A stretch of 23,317 nucleotides of DNA, taken from positions 1 to 23,317 of the forward strand of contig CAJJOX010000006.1 in the NCBI GenBank assembly GCA_905193485.1, read 5' to 3'. Of this stretch, positions 15,002-23,180 are shown piece by piece (position 1 is the first letter of the stretch; each line of letters begins with the position of its first letter). The stretch is from an uncultured Porphyromonadaceae bacterium. Lineage in GTDB: Bacteria; Bacteroidota; Bacteroidia; Bacteroidales; Muribaculaceae. The notes under the pieces were generated by a model. That model saw nothing but the letters and a program-made list of their open reading frames with translations. It did not search any database and had not been told where the DNA came from. Both the position numbers and the translations under genes were made by a program.

Positions 15002-17479
15002 TTAGTTGATCACCATAATTTTTGCAACCGCACCCGATGACGAGCCGTTGGCGTTTTGCGAAACCATAACATAATAGACACCGGTGCGGACGCGTGAACC
15101 AGAAGCATTGCAAACATTCCACACGAAACGTCCGCCTTCCGAACGTCCCTGATAGACAACCGCACCCGAAGCGTCGGCTATTTTCACAAGCGACTTATCC
15201 ATAAGTCCGGTGATGTTGACTTCACCGTGAAATTCCGGTCGCACCGGATTGGGATAGACGAATATATCGGAATAATCGCTGCGTGCCGGTGTCGCGTCCG
15301 ACATATAGCTCATCAGACCGCTGTCGGTGCCTATGAACACCATGCCCGTCTGCTGATCGACATACACGCAGTTGACATTGTCTGAAAGCAATGGCGAATT
15401 GTCAGTGTTGTAATTCGCCAGAATCTCATTCCCCGACGGTGACACGAGAAACAGTCCAGATCCGTAAGTGGCGATCCATTTGCGATTGGCCGCATCCACG
15501 GCGATATCCATCACCAGATCCGTGCCGAGAAGGTAGTCGGCAAGATTTGAACCGTCATTACGCGGCACTTTGATATGTGTGACGCGCATGCCTGGATTAA
15601 GAGCATTGGATGGTGAAGATATTTCATATACACCTTCATTGGTGCCGATCCATACTTTACCGTCGAGATCCTCGCATATGGCCGAACTGAATTTCGGTTT
15701 CACTTCATTACCGTCCTGATCAACCCATTTTTCCCACAGATGCATGCGGTCGTCAGTGAAATTATTCAGGGTGCCGCGCGTATCGTAGGCCAGCAATATG
15801 TCCTCGCTATTGTAAATGACAAACACCATGTTTGATTTCTTGCAATGCAGAAACCGTGTGTCCATTCCGCCCCAGCAGTCGATGCTTTTTAGATCGGGCA
15901 CTATCCAGTCTGAAATTTTCACTTCCGACGGATCAAGTTTCACTTTTTCTGCCGGCAGAATCATCAGTGGGGATTTCTGATAAAAAACCGATCCTGTTCC
16001 ATGATTGGTCATAGCCCATAAATTGCCTGCTTTGTCCATTGATATGCCATAGACAATGCTGCGGTTATCCACAAGTTTATTAGGCGAATTCACCTCGTCA
16101 TATCTTCCTGTCATTTCATCGCCTTCTATCTTGTATATGCCGTCGTCAGATGTGGCGATGAAATACACCGACGGATCATTCACATCTTCGATAAGCGATG
16201 TGGGAGATATCGCGTATTTTCCATGTGTGCGCTGCATGTCTTTTATGAGAGGCACCTTGGCTTCGACAGGGTAGGGGGTGCGGTCGGAAAACGACATATC
16301 TGAAAGGTCTATGAGGCATCCTGTCTGGACATTGTCAAGTCCTCGGTTGCTACCCCCGAAACGATAGGAAGTGACACCGCTGTTCTGGGCATATATCCTT
16401 CGTCCGTCAGACGAAGGATAGAAATAGCGCACCTCGCTCACTGAAAACGCATCTGGTTTGAACCGATCCATCAGCACGGTCACTCCTCCATTCCCGTCAA
16501 AAGAATGATGAGCCAGACCTTGCTTGTTCAGCGACCATACGGAATTGGCACCCGTAGCGGTGCCTACCCGGCAATCGGCCATTTCATCCGGCAGCCTGGC
16601 AAGTATCACTTCTTTTCTATCGTCGGAAACAGTATAGAGCGATGTATAGAACGAATCCTTTGCCACATAAAATATCTCGCCTTTGGAACCGCGTGACAGA
16701 TAGGGTGGAAGAATCGATTTTTCTGCGGCAAAAGTGTTCCATCTCCAATTGCCTGTTTCAAAATCGATTGTATGCTCGGCCAGAGGATAGAGATTATTGT
16801 TGAGATGCACGAGCATCGTGGTGTCGGAAGTGGCGATGATTTCTATTGGAGAATTGTGATTATATAGTCTGTGAAAATTCTCAAACTTGTTTATATTCAG
16901 ATTTTTGTCGATCCAATAAAAATATTCCTCGCAATGAATCACCAGACGGTCACCCATCACGGTTATCGCATTGATGTTTTTATTGTATATGCCCGATGTA
17001 ACCACCTCACCGCGTTTCCTGTTATATTTGACTATGCCGAAAGATGTGGCGAGATAAAAACAATCGCCATCAAACGAAACGGCATTGATGGTGAGTGGCG
17101 GAGTTATATTGGAATCGCGTATGTCGGAGAGATTCACCACCCGGCCGTCGTCATAGAGAAGATCAACGTTTCCCGATTTATAGGCGATGAGCAGACAGTG
17201 ACCGTCAAAATCATAGTATATATTACTTATATTATTATCTGTCAGCTTATTGCCTTCATTATAAACATAGTTTTCATCTGTTTTTTTATTGTATGAAAAC
17301 AGATTGTTGCCCGTAGTATAATATACTATATCATCCGTTTCTATCACCTTTTGCGGTGGATTGGCATAGGTAGGATAAACTTTCCATGATCCTATCGGCT
17401 GGCCGTCGGCTTCGGCTAAAGCGGCCGTCGGCAACATGATGATCATGGTGAGGGAGAGAATTATTTTTTTTATCAGCAT
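15002..17479 (-). CDS. PorZ-like exported beta-propeller protein with type A T9SS-sorting-like C-terminal domain
   Basis: An 825-residue exported protein. The signal peptide ends AALA at residues 19-22. A long region of repeated beta strands follows, containing regulator-propeller repeats such as DLDGKVWIGTNEGVYEI and RKWIATYGSGLFLV, consistent with two propellers as in PorZ. The last 84 residues (from 742, starting YPNPV) form a beta-sandwich of the type A sorting-domain kind, ending VYYVMV...AKIMVIN. In Porphyromonas gingivalis PorZ sits on the cell surface and is part of the type IX secretion attachment machinery; homologues also occur in gut Bacteroidales. No other T9SS gene is in this window. 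The start overlaps the rdgB stop by 7 bp, so the two genes are translationally coupled. Confidence 0.8.
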   Translation of the reverse strand: MLIKKIILSLTMIIMLPTAALAEADGQPIGSWKVYPTYANPPQKVIETDDIVYYTTGNNLFSYNKKTDENYVYNEGNKLTDNNISNIYYDFDGHCLLIAYKSGNVDLLYDDGRVVNLSDIRDSNITPPLTINAVSFDGDCFYLATSFGIVKYNRKRGEVVTSGIYNKNINAITVMGDRLVIHCEEYFYWIDKNLNINKFENFHRLYNHNSPIEIIATSDTTMLVHLNNNLYPLAEHTIDFETGNWRWNTFAAEKSILPPYLSRGSKGEIFYVAKDSFYTSLYTVSDDRKEVILARLPDEMADCRVGTATGANSVWSLNKQGLAHHSFDGNGGVTVLMDRFKPDAFSVSEVRYFYPSSDGRRIYAQNSGVTSYRFGGSNRGLDNVQTGCLIDLSDMSFSDRTPYPVEAKVPLIKDMQRTHGKYAISPTSLIEDVNDPSVYFIATSDDGIYKIEGDEMTGRYDEVNSPNKLVDNRSIVYGISMDKAGNLWAMTNHGTGSVFYQKSPLMILPAEKVKLDPSEVKISDWIVPDLKSIDCWGGMDTRFLHCKKSNMVFVIYNSEDILLAYDTRGTLNNFTDDRMHLWEKWVDQDGNEVKPKFSSAICEDLDGKVWIGTNEGVYEISSPSNALNPGMRVTHIKVPRNDGSNLADYLLGTDLVMDIAVDAANRKWIATYGSGLFLVSPSGNEILANYNTDNSPLLSDNVNCVYVDQQTGMVFIGTDSGLMSYMSDATPARSDYSDIFVYPNPVRPEFHGEVNITGLMDKSLVKIADASGAVVYQGRSEGGRFVWNVCNASGSRVRTGVYYVMVSQNANGSSSGAVAKIMVIN

Positions 17480-18075
17480 TTTCCTGTTTCTTTGCTTTTC
17501 ATATAATCGATAAGTGAAGCCACTGCACGGCCGCGATGACTTATGGCGTTTTTTTCATCCGCTGTCATTTCGGCAAACGTGCGGTCATACCCTTCAGGAC
17601 GGAACACGGGATCATAGCCGAATCCGTCGGCTCCCGACGGTGTGCGTGTTATTTCACCCTCTACAGTCCCTTCAAACATCTTTATCTCCGATCCTTCGGT
17701 AAGGGCTATGACAGTAGTGAAGCGAGCCGTGCGGATGTCGTGATTCTCCATATTTTTTAGCAACAGCGACATATTTGCCGCCGAATCATGCTGCGGCCCG
17801 GCATAGCGTGCCGAGTAGACACCGGGAGCTCCGTTAAGGGCATCGACAATCAGACCCGTGTCGTCTGCGAAACAGTCATAGCCATAATGCTGCTTCACGA
17901 AGAGAGCCTTCTGACATGCGTTTCCGCTGAGCGTATCGGCGGTTTCGGGTATCTCTTCATGACAATTTATGTCGGAAAGCGACATTATATTCCATTCTTC
18001 ACCCATAATTTCCCGGATTTCCGACAATTTATGTGCGTTGTTGGTGGCGAATACTATGTTTTTTTTCTGTTTCAT
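17473..18075 (-). CDS. rdgB: Non-canonical purine NTP pyrophosphatase (XTP/dITP diphosphatase)
   Basis: RdgB (HAM1 family) hydrolyses XTP, dITP and ITP to monophosphates, keeping deaminated purines out of DNA and RNA. The 200-residue protein shows all the family blocks: TNNAHKLSEI (11-20), ADDTGL (70-75) with the catalytic Asp pair, LNGAPGVYSARYAG (80-93), GADGFGYDPVF, and the C-terminal SHRGRA. It is cytoplasmic. It lies downstream of leuS, separated by 78 bp containing a perfect hairpin, and its end overlaps the start of the PorZ-like gene by 7 bp. Confidence 0.95.
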   Translation of the reverse strand: MKQKKNIVFATNNAHKLSEIREIMGEEWNIMSLSDINCHEEIPETADTLSGNACQKALFVKQHYGYDCFADDTGLIVDALNGAPGVYSARYAGPQHDSAANMSLLLKNMENHDIRTARFTTVIALTEGSEIKMFEGTVEGEITRTPSGADGFGYDPVFRPEGYDRTFAEMTADEKNAISHRGRAVASLIDYMKSKETGKC

Positions 18076-18089
18076 ATGTGATTATTTAA

Positions 18090-18120
18090 GTTTGGCATTT
18101 TCATGATGAAAATGCCAAAC
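18090..18120 (-). terminator. Perfect 13-bp hairpin between leuS and rdgB, probable terminator or attenuator
   Basis: GTTTGGCATTTTC (18090-18102) is perfectly complementary to GAAAATGCCAAAC (18108-18120) with a 5-nt loop. It begins 33 bp beyond the leuS stop and ends 14 bp before the rdgB start on the transcribed strand. The sequence after the hairpin is TTAAATAATCAC, AT-rich but without a clean T run. It could be a weak terminator, a processing site or an mRNA-stabilising hairpin. Confidence 0.55.
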
Positions 18121-18153
18121 ACTGTATTATATAACGCAACACGGCGTTTTATA

Positions 18154-20928
18154 TTATGCCACAACTATATTCACTATCTTTCCGGGCACCACTATTATTT
18201 TTTTGACAGTCTTGCCTTCGAGCCATTTCTGTGCCCCCTCATGCTTAAGAGCCGTCTTTTCCACCTCATCGCGCGGCATGTCCGACGCCACCTCTATATT
18301 GAAGCGCGCCTTGCCGTTGAACGACACTGCATATGTGACCACATCTTCTTTAAGACATGATTCATCATATTCCGGCCATTGCGCGTCGCAGACGGTGGTT
18401 TCGTTTCCGAGCGAATGCCACAGCTCTTCCGCTATGTGGGGTGCGAATGGAGCCATGACCACAAGAAGCTTGGAAAGCACCTCACGATTGTGGCATTTGA
18501 GTTGTATCAGCTCGTTGACACATATCATGAATGCGGCCACTGATGTGTTGAATGAGAACGCTTCGATATCGCCGCTCACTTTTTTAATCAGCTTGTTGAT
18601 CGATTTCTGTTCTTCTTTCGATGGTTCGCCGTCGGTCACAAGCCATTGGTCGCCTTTGTAGAAAAGACCCCAGAGTTTCTTAAGAAAACGGTTCACACCG
18701 TCTATGCCGTTCGTATCCCATGGTTTGCTTTGCTCGAGCGGACCGAGAAACATTTCATAAAGCCGCAGTGTGTCCGCTCCGTAACGCTCCACTATATCAT
18801 CAGGATTAACCACGTTGAACATTGACTTCGACATCTTTTCCACCGCATAACCGCATATATATTTTCCATCTTCAAGCACGAATTCCGCGTCGGTGAATTC
18901 CGGCCGCCATGTGCGGAAACGGTCTATGTCGAGAATATCGTTGCTCACCATGTTTATATCCACACGTATCGGCGTTACGTCATATTGCTTGCGCAGATTG
19001 TAGCTTACAAATGTGTTGGTGTCCTTGATTCTGTATACGAAACTCGTCCGTCCCTGTATCATGCCCTGGTTTATGAGCTTACGGAAAGGCTCGTCCTCGC
19101 ACACCATACCGAGATCATAAAGAAACTTGTTCCAGAAACGGCTATAGATAAGGTGACCTGTGGCGTGTTCTGTTCCTCCTATATAAAGGTCTACGTTGCG
19201 CCAATAGCCGTTGGCCTCTTTCGACACGAGTGCCTTGTCGTTTCTTGGATCCATATATCTCAGATAGTAGGCCGACGATCCTGCGAAGCCTGGCATCGTG
19301 TTCAACTCAAGGGGATACCCTTCAGGCGATGTCCAGTTTTTAGCCCTTCCCAGCGGAGGCTCGCCGCTCTCTGTCGGAAGATATTTGTCCACTTCCGGCA
19401 GATGCAGAGGTAACTGATCGTCTGACAATGTATGCGGCACTCCGTCTTTGTAATATACCGGAAAAGGCTCTCCCCAGTATCTCTGACGGCTGAAGATGGC
19501 GTCACGCAGTCGGTAATTGACCTTTACACGTCCTATTCCTTTCTCTTCTATGAATTGTTTTGTCCGCGATATGGCGTCTTTCACTTCGAGTCCGTTCAGA
19601 TCGAGTTCTGGTCCGCACGAATTTATCATGCGCCCGCTTTTGGCATCGAAACTCTGTTCACTGACATCGGCTCCTTCGATAAGCGGAATCACCGGCAGAT
19701 CGAAATGACGTGCGAATGCATAGTCGCGGCTGTCATGTGCCGGCACGGCCATGATGGCTCCTGTGCCATAACCTGCCAACACATAATCGCTCACCCACAC
19801 GGGAATCTTTTTTCCGGAGAGAGGATTTATGGCGTAAGCGCCCGTAAACACGCCTGTCACCTTCTTGTCTATCATACGCTCACGCTCCGTCTTGCTTTTT
19901 ATACTATCTCGGTAGGCTTTTACAGCCTCTCTCTGGCCGTCGGTGGTGACCATGTCTACATATTCACTTTCAGGTGCCAGCACCATGAATGTGACACCGA
20001 AAACCGTATCGGCACGAGTGGTGAATATCTCAAGCTCTACGTCGCTCCCGTCAATGGCAAACCGCATTTCCGCACCCTCGGACCGACCTATCCAGTTGCG
20101 CTGCGTTTCTTTAAGTGATTCGGTCCAGTCTATGCGGTCCAGTCCCTCAAGCAGACGGGATGCATAGGCCGACACACGCAGACACCACTGATACATCACT
20201 TTCTGTTCGACCGGATAGCCGCCGCGCACCGAAACCCCTTCGCTCACTTCATCGTTGGCGAGCACAGTTCCGAGTTTCGGACACCAGTTGACCATCGTGT
20301 TGCCGAGATAGGCGATGCGGTAATTCATCAGCGTATCGCTCTTTTTCTTTTCATCCATGCCTTTCCATTCGTCGGCCGTGAAATGCAGATCTTCATCGCC
20401 GGATGCCGCATGGATGCCTTCGCTGCCGTGAGCCTCAAAATGCTTTATCAGATTTTCTATTGGCTCAGCACGATCAAGAGCTGTGTCATAATAATGGCCG
20501 AACATGCGTATGAACGCCCATTGTGTCCATTTATAATATTCCGGATCGCATGTTTTTATCTCTCTGTCCCAGTCATAGCAGAATCCTATCTTATCAAGCT
20601 GGCTGCGATAGCGCGCCGTATTGACCTGAGTGGTGATCTCGGGATGTTGCCCCGTCTGTATAGCATATTGCTCGGCAGGCAGTCCGTATGCGTCATAGCC
20701 CATCGGATGCAGAACATTGAATCCTTTCAGACGTTTGTAGCGCGAATATATGTCGGATGCTATATAGCCAAGCGGATGACCCACATGAAGTCCCGCCCCT
20801 GAAGGATAGGGAAACATGTCGAGCACATAGAATTTTGGCTTCCCGCCGTCGATTTCCGTCTTATATATTTTGTTTTCTTTCCAGTACTGCTGCCAGCGCT
20901 GTTCTATTTCCTTATGTTTATATTCCAT
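18154..20928 (-). CDS. leuS: Leucyl-tRNA synthetase
   Basis: LeuRS charges tRNA-Leu in the cytoplasm and edits misactivated residues. The 924-residue protein is full length for the bacterial family. The class I HIGH box is HVGH at residues 48-51, preceded by PYPSGAGL, and the KMSKS box is exact at 698-702. Between them lies the CP1 editing domain, with [15 protein letters not shown] sequence ([18 protein letters not shown]). The helical anticodon-binding domain and a C-terminal beta domain follow. It starts 31 bp after the nadA stop, suggesting a nadA-leuS unit. Codon choice is richer in TAT and ATA than in the plus-strand genes. Confidence 0.98.
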   Translation of the reverse strand: MEYKHKEIEQRWQQYWKENKIYKTEIDGGKPKFYVLDMFPYPSGAGLHVGHPLGYIASDIYSRYKRLKGFNVLHPMGYDAYGLPAEQYAIQTGQHPEITTQVNTARYRSQLDKIGFCYDWDREIKTCDPEYYKWTQWAFIRMFGHYYDTALDRAEPIENLIKHFEAHGSEGIHAASGDEDLHFTADEWKGMDEKKKSDTLMNYRIAYLGNTMVNWCPKLGTVLANDEVSEGVSVRGGYPVEQKVMYQWCLRVSAYASRLLEGLDRIDWTESLKETQRNWIGRSEGAEMRFAIDGSDVELEIFTTRADTVFGVTFMVLAPESEYVDMVTTDGQREAVKAYRDSIKSKTERERMIDKKVTGVFTGAYAINPLSGKKIPVWVSDYVLAGYGTGAIMAVPAHDSRDYAFARHFDLPVIPLIEGADVSEQSFDAKSGRMINSCGPELDLNGLEVKDAISRTKQFIEEKGIGRVKVNYRLRDAIFSRQRYWGEPFPVYYKDGVPHTLSDDQLPLHLPEVDKYLPTESGEPPLGRAKNWTSPEGYPLELNTMPGFAGSSAYYLRYMDPRNDKALVSKEANGYWRNVDLYIGGTEHATGHLIYSRFWNKFLYDLGMVCEDEPFRKLINQGMIQGRTSFVYRIKDTNTFVSYNLRKQYDVTPIRVDINMVSNDILDIDRFRTWRPEFTDAEFVLEDGKYICGYAVEKMSKSMFNVVNPDDIVERYGADTLRLYEMFLGPLEQSKPWDTNGIDGVNRFLKKLWGLFYKGDQWLVTDGEPSKEEQKSINKLIKKVSGDIEAFSFNTSVAAFMICVNELIQLKCHNREVLSKLLVVMAPFAPHIAEELWHSLGNETTVCDAQWPEYDESCLKEDVVTYAVSFNGKARFNIEVASDMPRDEVEKTALKHEGAQKWLEGKTVKKIIVVPGKIVNIVVA

Positions 20929-20959
20929 ATATTATATTTGTATATGAGAGTATGAGTGA

Positions 20960-21940
20960 TTACTTGTTTATGTTTTTTGAAAGTTCAAGCATGCGCTCGA
21001 TCGGACGCCGCGCTTTTTCAGCCAGCTTCTCGTCAACCTCGACCACCGGCAGCTCGTATAGCAGACTGTTGTATAGTTTTTGCAGGGTATTGAGCTTCAT
21101 AAACGAACATTCGTTACATGCGCATGTGCTGTCGGCAGCCGGCGCTGCAATGAATATCTTATCCCTGCATTTCTTTTGCATTTCATGGAGGATGCCGCTT
21201 TCCGTTGCCACTATGAATTCTTTGCCCTCGCTCTCACATGCATATTTCAGAAGCACCGCTGTGGATCCTATCTTATCGGCAATGAGCTGCAGAGGTTTCT
21301 TGCACTCCGGATGTACAAGCAGTTTCGCTTCCGGATGCATTTTCTTCAATTCAATGATTTTTTCTATCGAGAACTGCTCGTGTACGTGGCAGGCACCGTC
21401 CCACAACACCATATTGCGTCCCGTTATTGAATTTATATAGGAACCAAGGTTGCGGTCCGGACCGAATATTATCTTTTCGTCGTCGGCGAAAGTGTCCACG
21501 ATCTCTTTTGCATTGCCTGAAGTGACCACAACATCGGTGAGAGCCTTGACGCTGGCTGTGGTGTTGACATAGCTGATCACGGTATGACCCGGATGAGCCT
21601 TGACAAATTCCGAGAAAGCATCGGCCGGACAGCTGTCGGCCAGAGAGCATCCGGCATTGATGTCGGGAACAATCACCTTTTTGTCCGGACATAGTATCTT
21701 GCAGGTTTCTCCCATGAAATGAACGCCGCAAAGAACTATGATATCTGCCTCCACTTTCTCGGCTATCTGAGCCAATGCCAACGAATCGCCTATGTAATCG
21801 GCCACATCCTGAATCTCTCCTTTCTGATAATAGTGAGCCATCACCACGGCTTTCTTCTCCTTCTTCAGTCTTTCAATCTCTTTTTTCAGATCGAGAGATG
21901 GATCAACCGGGACATCGACGAATCCTTTACTTACATTCAT
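20960..21940 (-). CDS. nadA: Quinolinate synthase
   Basis: NadA condenses iminoaspartate with dihydroxyacetone phosphate to quinolinate, in de novo NAD synthesis, using an oxygen-sensitive [4Fe-4S] cluster. The 326-residue protein has MAHYYQKGEIQDVADYIGDS (34-53), VLCGVHFMGET (69-79), AGCSLADSCP (96-105), VHPECKK (209-215) and CACNECSFM (273-281). Cys98, Cys213 and one of the cysteines in 273-278 are the probable cluster ligands by family pattern. The start at 21940 follows a roughly 200-nt leader from a predicted promoter with nearby dyads. nadB and nadC are not adjacent. Confidence 0.96.
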   Translation of the reverse strand: MNVSKGFVDVPVDPSLDLKKEIERLKKEKKAVVMAHYYQKGEIQDVADYIGDSLALAQIAEKVEADIIVLCGVHFMGETCKILCPDKKVIVPDINAGCSLADSCPADAFSEFVKAHPGHTVISYVNTTASVKALTDVVVTSGNAKEIVDTFADDEKIIFGPDRNLGSYINSITGRNMVLWDGACHVHEQFSIEKIIELKKMHPEAKLLVHPECKKPLQLIADKIGSTAVLLKYACESEGKEFIVATESGILHEMQKKCRDKIFIAAPAADSTCACNECSFMKLNTLQKLYNSLLYELPVVEVDEKLAEKARRPIERMLELSKNINK

Positions 21941-22122
21941 TTCTTTTATTTTTAAATTTAAAGTTTTAAAAATTTTCTCTTTAATAAGTATTATAATGGC
22001 TGTCGAAAGTTGTGATAACTTTATAGGTGTTTACTTGCATATATGGCTTATTGAAGTCCGGGTTATGGTTATATATAGTTTGTAAACACTCTTTGTTTCT
22101 GAGTTATTGTTTCTTATACCTC

Positions 22123-22143
22123 TTATCGACACATTGTTTATAA
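22123..22143. promoter_or_regulatory. Imperfect 9-3-9 palindrome at the predicted nadA transcription start
   Basis: TTATCGACA-CAT-TGTTTATAA is symmetric at 7 of 9 pairs. It overlaps the start point expected from the nadA -7 box, a position typical of a repressor site. Both half-sites recur at 22321-22341, there arranged as a direct repeat, TTATAAACA-CGT-TTATCGACA, with the same 3-bp gap. The region is AT-rich, so chance is a real alternative. Confidence 0.35.
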
Positions 22144-22147
22144 TATG

Positions 22148-22155
22148 CAAAGTTA
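22148..22155 (-). promoter_or_regulatory. Predicted -7 promoter box for nadA
   Basis: On the minus strand this reads TAACTTTG followed by CAT, an exact TAnnTTTG match. It is about 207 bp before the nadA start, giving a leader of roughly 200 nt. There is no exact TTTG at -33; the minus-strand ATTG at 22179-22182, 23 bp away, is a possible weak match. Confidence 0.5.
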
Positions 22156-22166
22156 ACAACTTTATT

Positions 22167-22187
22167 CGGTTATTATATCAATAACCG
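22167..22187. promoter_or_regulatory. Perfect 8-5-8 palindrome over the -33 zone of the predicted nadA promoter
   Basis: CGGTTATT-ATATC-AATAACCG is a perfect inverted repeat. It covers the interval where the -33 element of the nadA promoter should lie, so binding there would block RNA polymerase. Alternatively it is a small hairpin. A third dyad, AAAGTT-AAC-AACTTT (22149-22163), overlaps the -7 box itself. Confidence 0.35.
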
Positions 22188-22376
22188 TGTAAATAGCCGT
22201 CTATAATGCTCCAAAATCTTTATGTCTGCTAAGTTTTAATTTCAGATATTACTCTTATACCGCATCATGATTGTTAAATCCAAATATAATTCTGAATATT
22301 TGATGAAAACTTCTATGACGTTATAAACACGTTTATCGACATCGTATGATTGCTGATATTTCACCTTTAAAAAGCG

Positions 22377-22417
22377 ATGCGGACGCAGGCAGCCACCTCG
22401 GCAACTTGCGTCCGCAT
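22377..22417 (-). terminator. Strong 11-bp GC-rich hairpin, probable terminator of the sigma factor transcript
   Basis: ATGCGGACGCA (22377-22387) pairs perfectly with TGCGTCCGCAT (22407-22417). The 19-nt loop contains a further GCC/GGC pair. On the minus strand the hairpin is followed after CGC by five T, the better terminator side; on the plus strand it is followed by TTTTG, so it may work both ways. It lies about 135 bp past the sigma factor stop codon. Confidence 0.65.
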
Positions 22418-22522
22418 TTTGATAATGGGAGAATATTGTTCTTCTATTATGACTTATTGATTGATAGCTTGTAGGGTTATGAGGGAAGTGAAGTCTTTTG
22501 GATTAATAATAAGTTATGTAAT

Positions 22523-22550
22523 AAAGAAGTATGATCGAAAGAAGTATGAT
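22523..22550. repeat. Two-copy 13-bp tandem repeat beside the sigma factor stop codon
   Basis: AAAGAAGTATGAT occurs at 22523-22535 and again at 22538-22550, separated by CG (15-bp period). It is immediately 3' of the sigma factor gene, 2 bp from its stop codon. It looks like a small recent duplication in the 3' untranslated region. Confidence 0.8.
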
Positions 22551-22552
22551 TT

Positions 22553-23056
22553 TCAGCGATAGTTCGAAAAGCGGCGCTGAAGCTCGTGGCGGGCAAAGAA
22601 GATGCGCGATTTGATAGTGCCGAGCGGCAAACCCATTTCATCGGCGATCTCATTGTATTTATATCCTGCCACGTGCATCGAAAACGGCACACGGTATTTT
22701 TCGGGAAATTCGTTGATGGCGTCGGTGATCTCCGATGCGGCATAAGATCCTTCAGGTGATTCCAGTCCGGAATCCTGTGACAGATTCAGATGATAGCAGT
22801 CTTCGGTCTGGTCGATCACAGTGGCCGAACGGACGATTCGACGATAGTTGTTTATAAAGATGTTGCGCATTATTGTGAAAACCCAGCCCTTGAAATTGGT
22901 GTTTTCTACATATTTGTCGCGGTTGTCAAGCACCTTGAGAGTGGTGTCCTGAAGCAGGTCATAGGCGTCGTCACGGTTTGAGGTGAGCATATAGGCAAAG
23001 TTGAGCATGTTGGCCTGAAGGCTCATAAGTCGGTTTTGAAAAGTAGCGGATTCCAT
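22553..23056 (-). CDS. ECF-type RNA polymerase sigma factor
   Basis: A 167-residue sigma-70 factor with only regions 2 and 4. Region 2 includes DAYDLLQDTTLKVL (30-43) for core binding and NFKGWVFTIMRNIFINNYRR (54-73) for -10 recognition. Region 4 is a helix-turn-helix with YNEIADEMGLPLGTIKSRIFFARHEL (134-159). Between them is a short acidic Ser-rich linker (about 80-108). It resembles widespread Bacteroidales ECF factors linked to stress or envelope control, but the regulon cannot be read from the sequence. No anti-sigma gene lies downstream within the 612-bp gap, and upstream sequence is cut by the window edge, so its partner, if any, is not seen. Confidence 0.93.
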   Translation of the reverse strand: MESATFQNRLMSLQANMLNFAYMLTSNRDDAYDLLQDTTLKVLDNRDKYVENTNFKGWVFTIMRNIFINNYRRIVRSATVIDQTEDCYHLNLSQDSGLESPEGSYAASEITDAINEFPEKYRVPFSMHVAGYKYNEIADEMGLPLGTIKSRIFFARHELQRRFSNYR

Positions 23057-23149
23057 AATAGAAGTTGTTTTAAAGAAGAAGCGGATAGTTGAATTTAACG
23101 ATGCGAAATCAGTTTCGTTTGTTTTGTTTACATTGCAAATTTTAAACTA

Positions 23150-23180
23150 CAAAATTATTTTATAATTAAAATAAGTTAAA
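23150..23180 (-). promoter_or_regulatory. Predicted promoter of the sigma factor gene
   Basis: On the minus strand TAATTTTG (23150-23157) matches TAnnTTTG exactly, and TTTA (23177-23180), one mismatch from TTTG, lies 19 bp upstream, the normal spacing. The leader would be about 87 nt. A second exact box, minus-strand TAAATTTG at 23254-23261, may be an alternative start. The 261 bp from the gene to the window edge is very AT-rich with no ORF. Confidence 0.4.

Larger units (their letters stand above)
21941..22552. other. 612-bp gene-free AT-rich region between nadA and the sigma factor gene
   Basis: Nothing here supports a protein gene: the longest candidate I checked is a 19-codon ATG frame at 22267-22326. 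The region contains the predicted nadA promoter (22148-22155), three short dyads around it (22123-22143, 22149-22163, 22167-22187), a repeated half-site pair at 22321-22341, a strong GC-rich hairpin (22377-22417) and a 13-bp tandem repeat (22523-22550). Confidence 0.7.

Noticed and set aside
19432..20118. A 228-codon plus-strand open frame
   Set aside because: It is antisense to conserved leuS sequence including the editing domain, with no independent coding sign.
20757..21440. A 227-codon plus-strand open frame
   Set aside because: It runs antisense across the leuS/nadA junction and is low-complexity Ser/Phe-rich, typical of a shadow frame.
22267..22326. A 19-codon ATG frame in the gene-free region
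   Set aside because: Very short, with no start signal, no domain and a composition expected by chance in AT-rich DNA.
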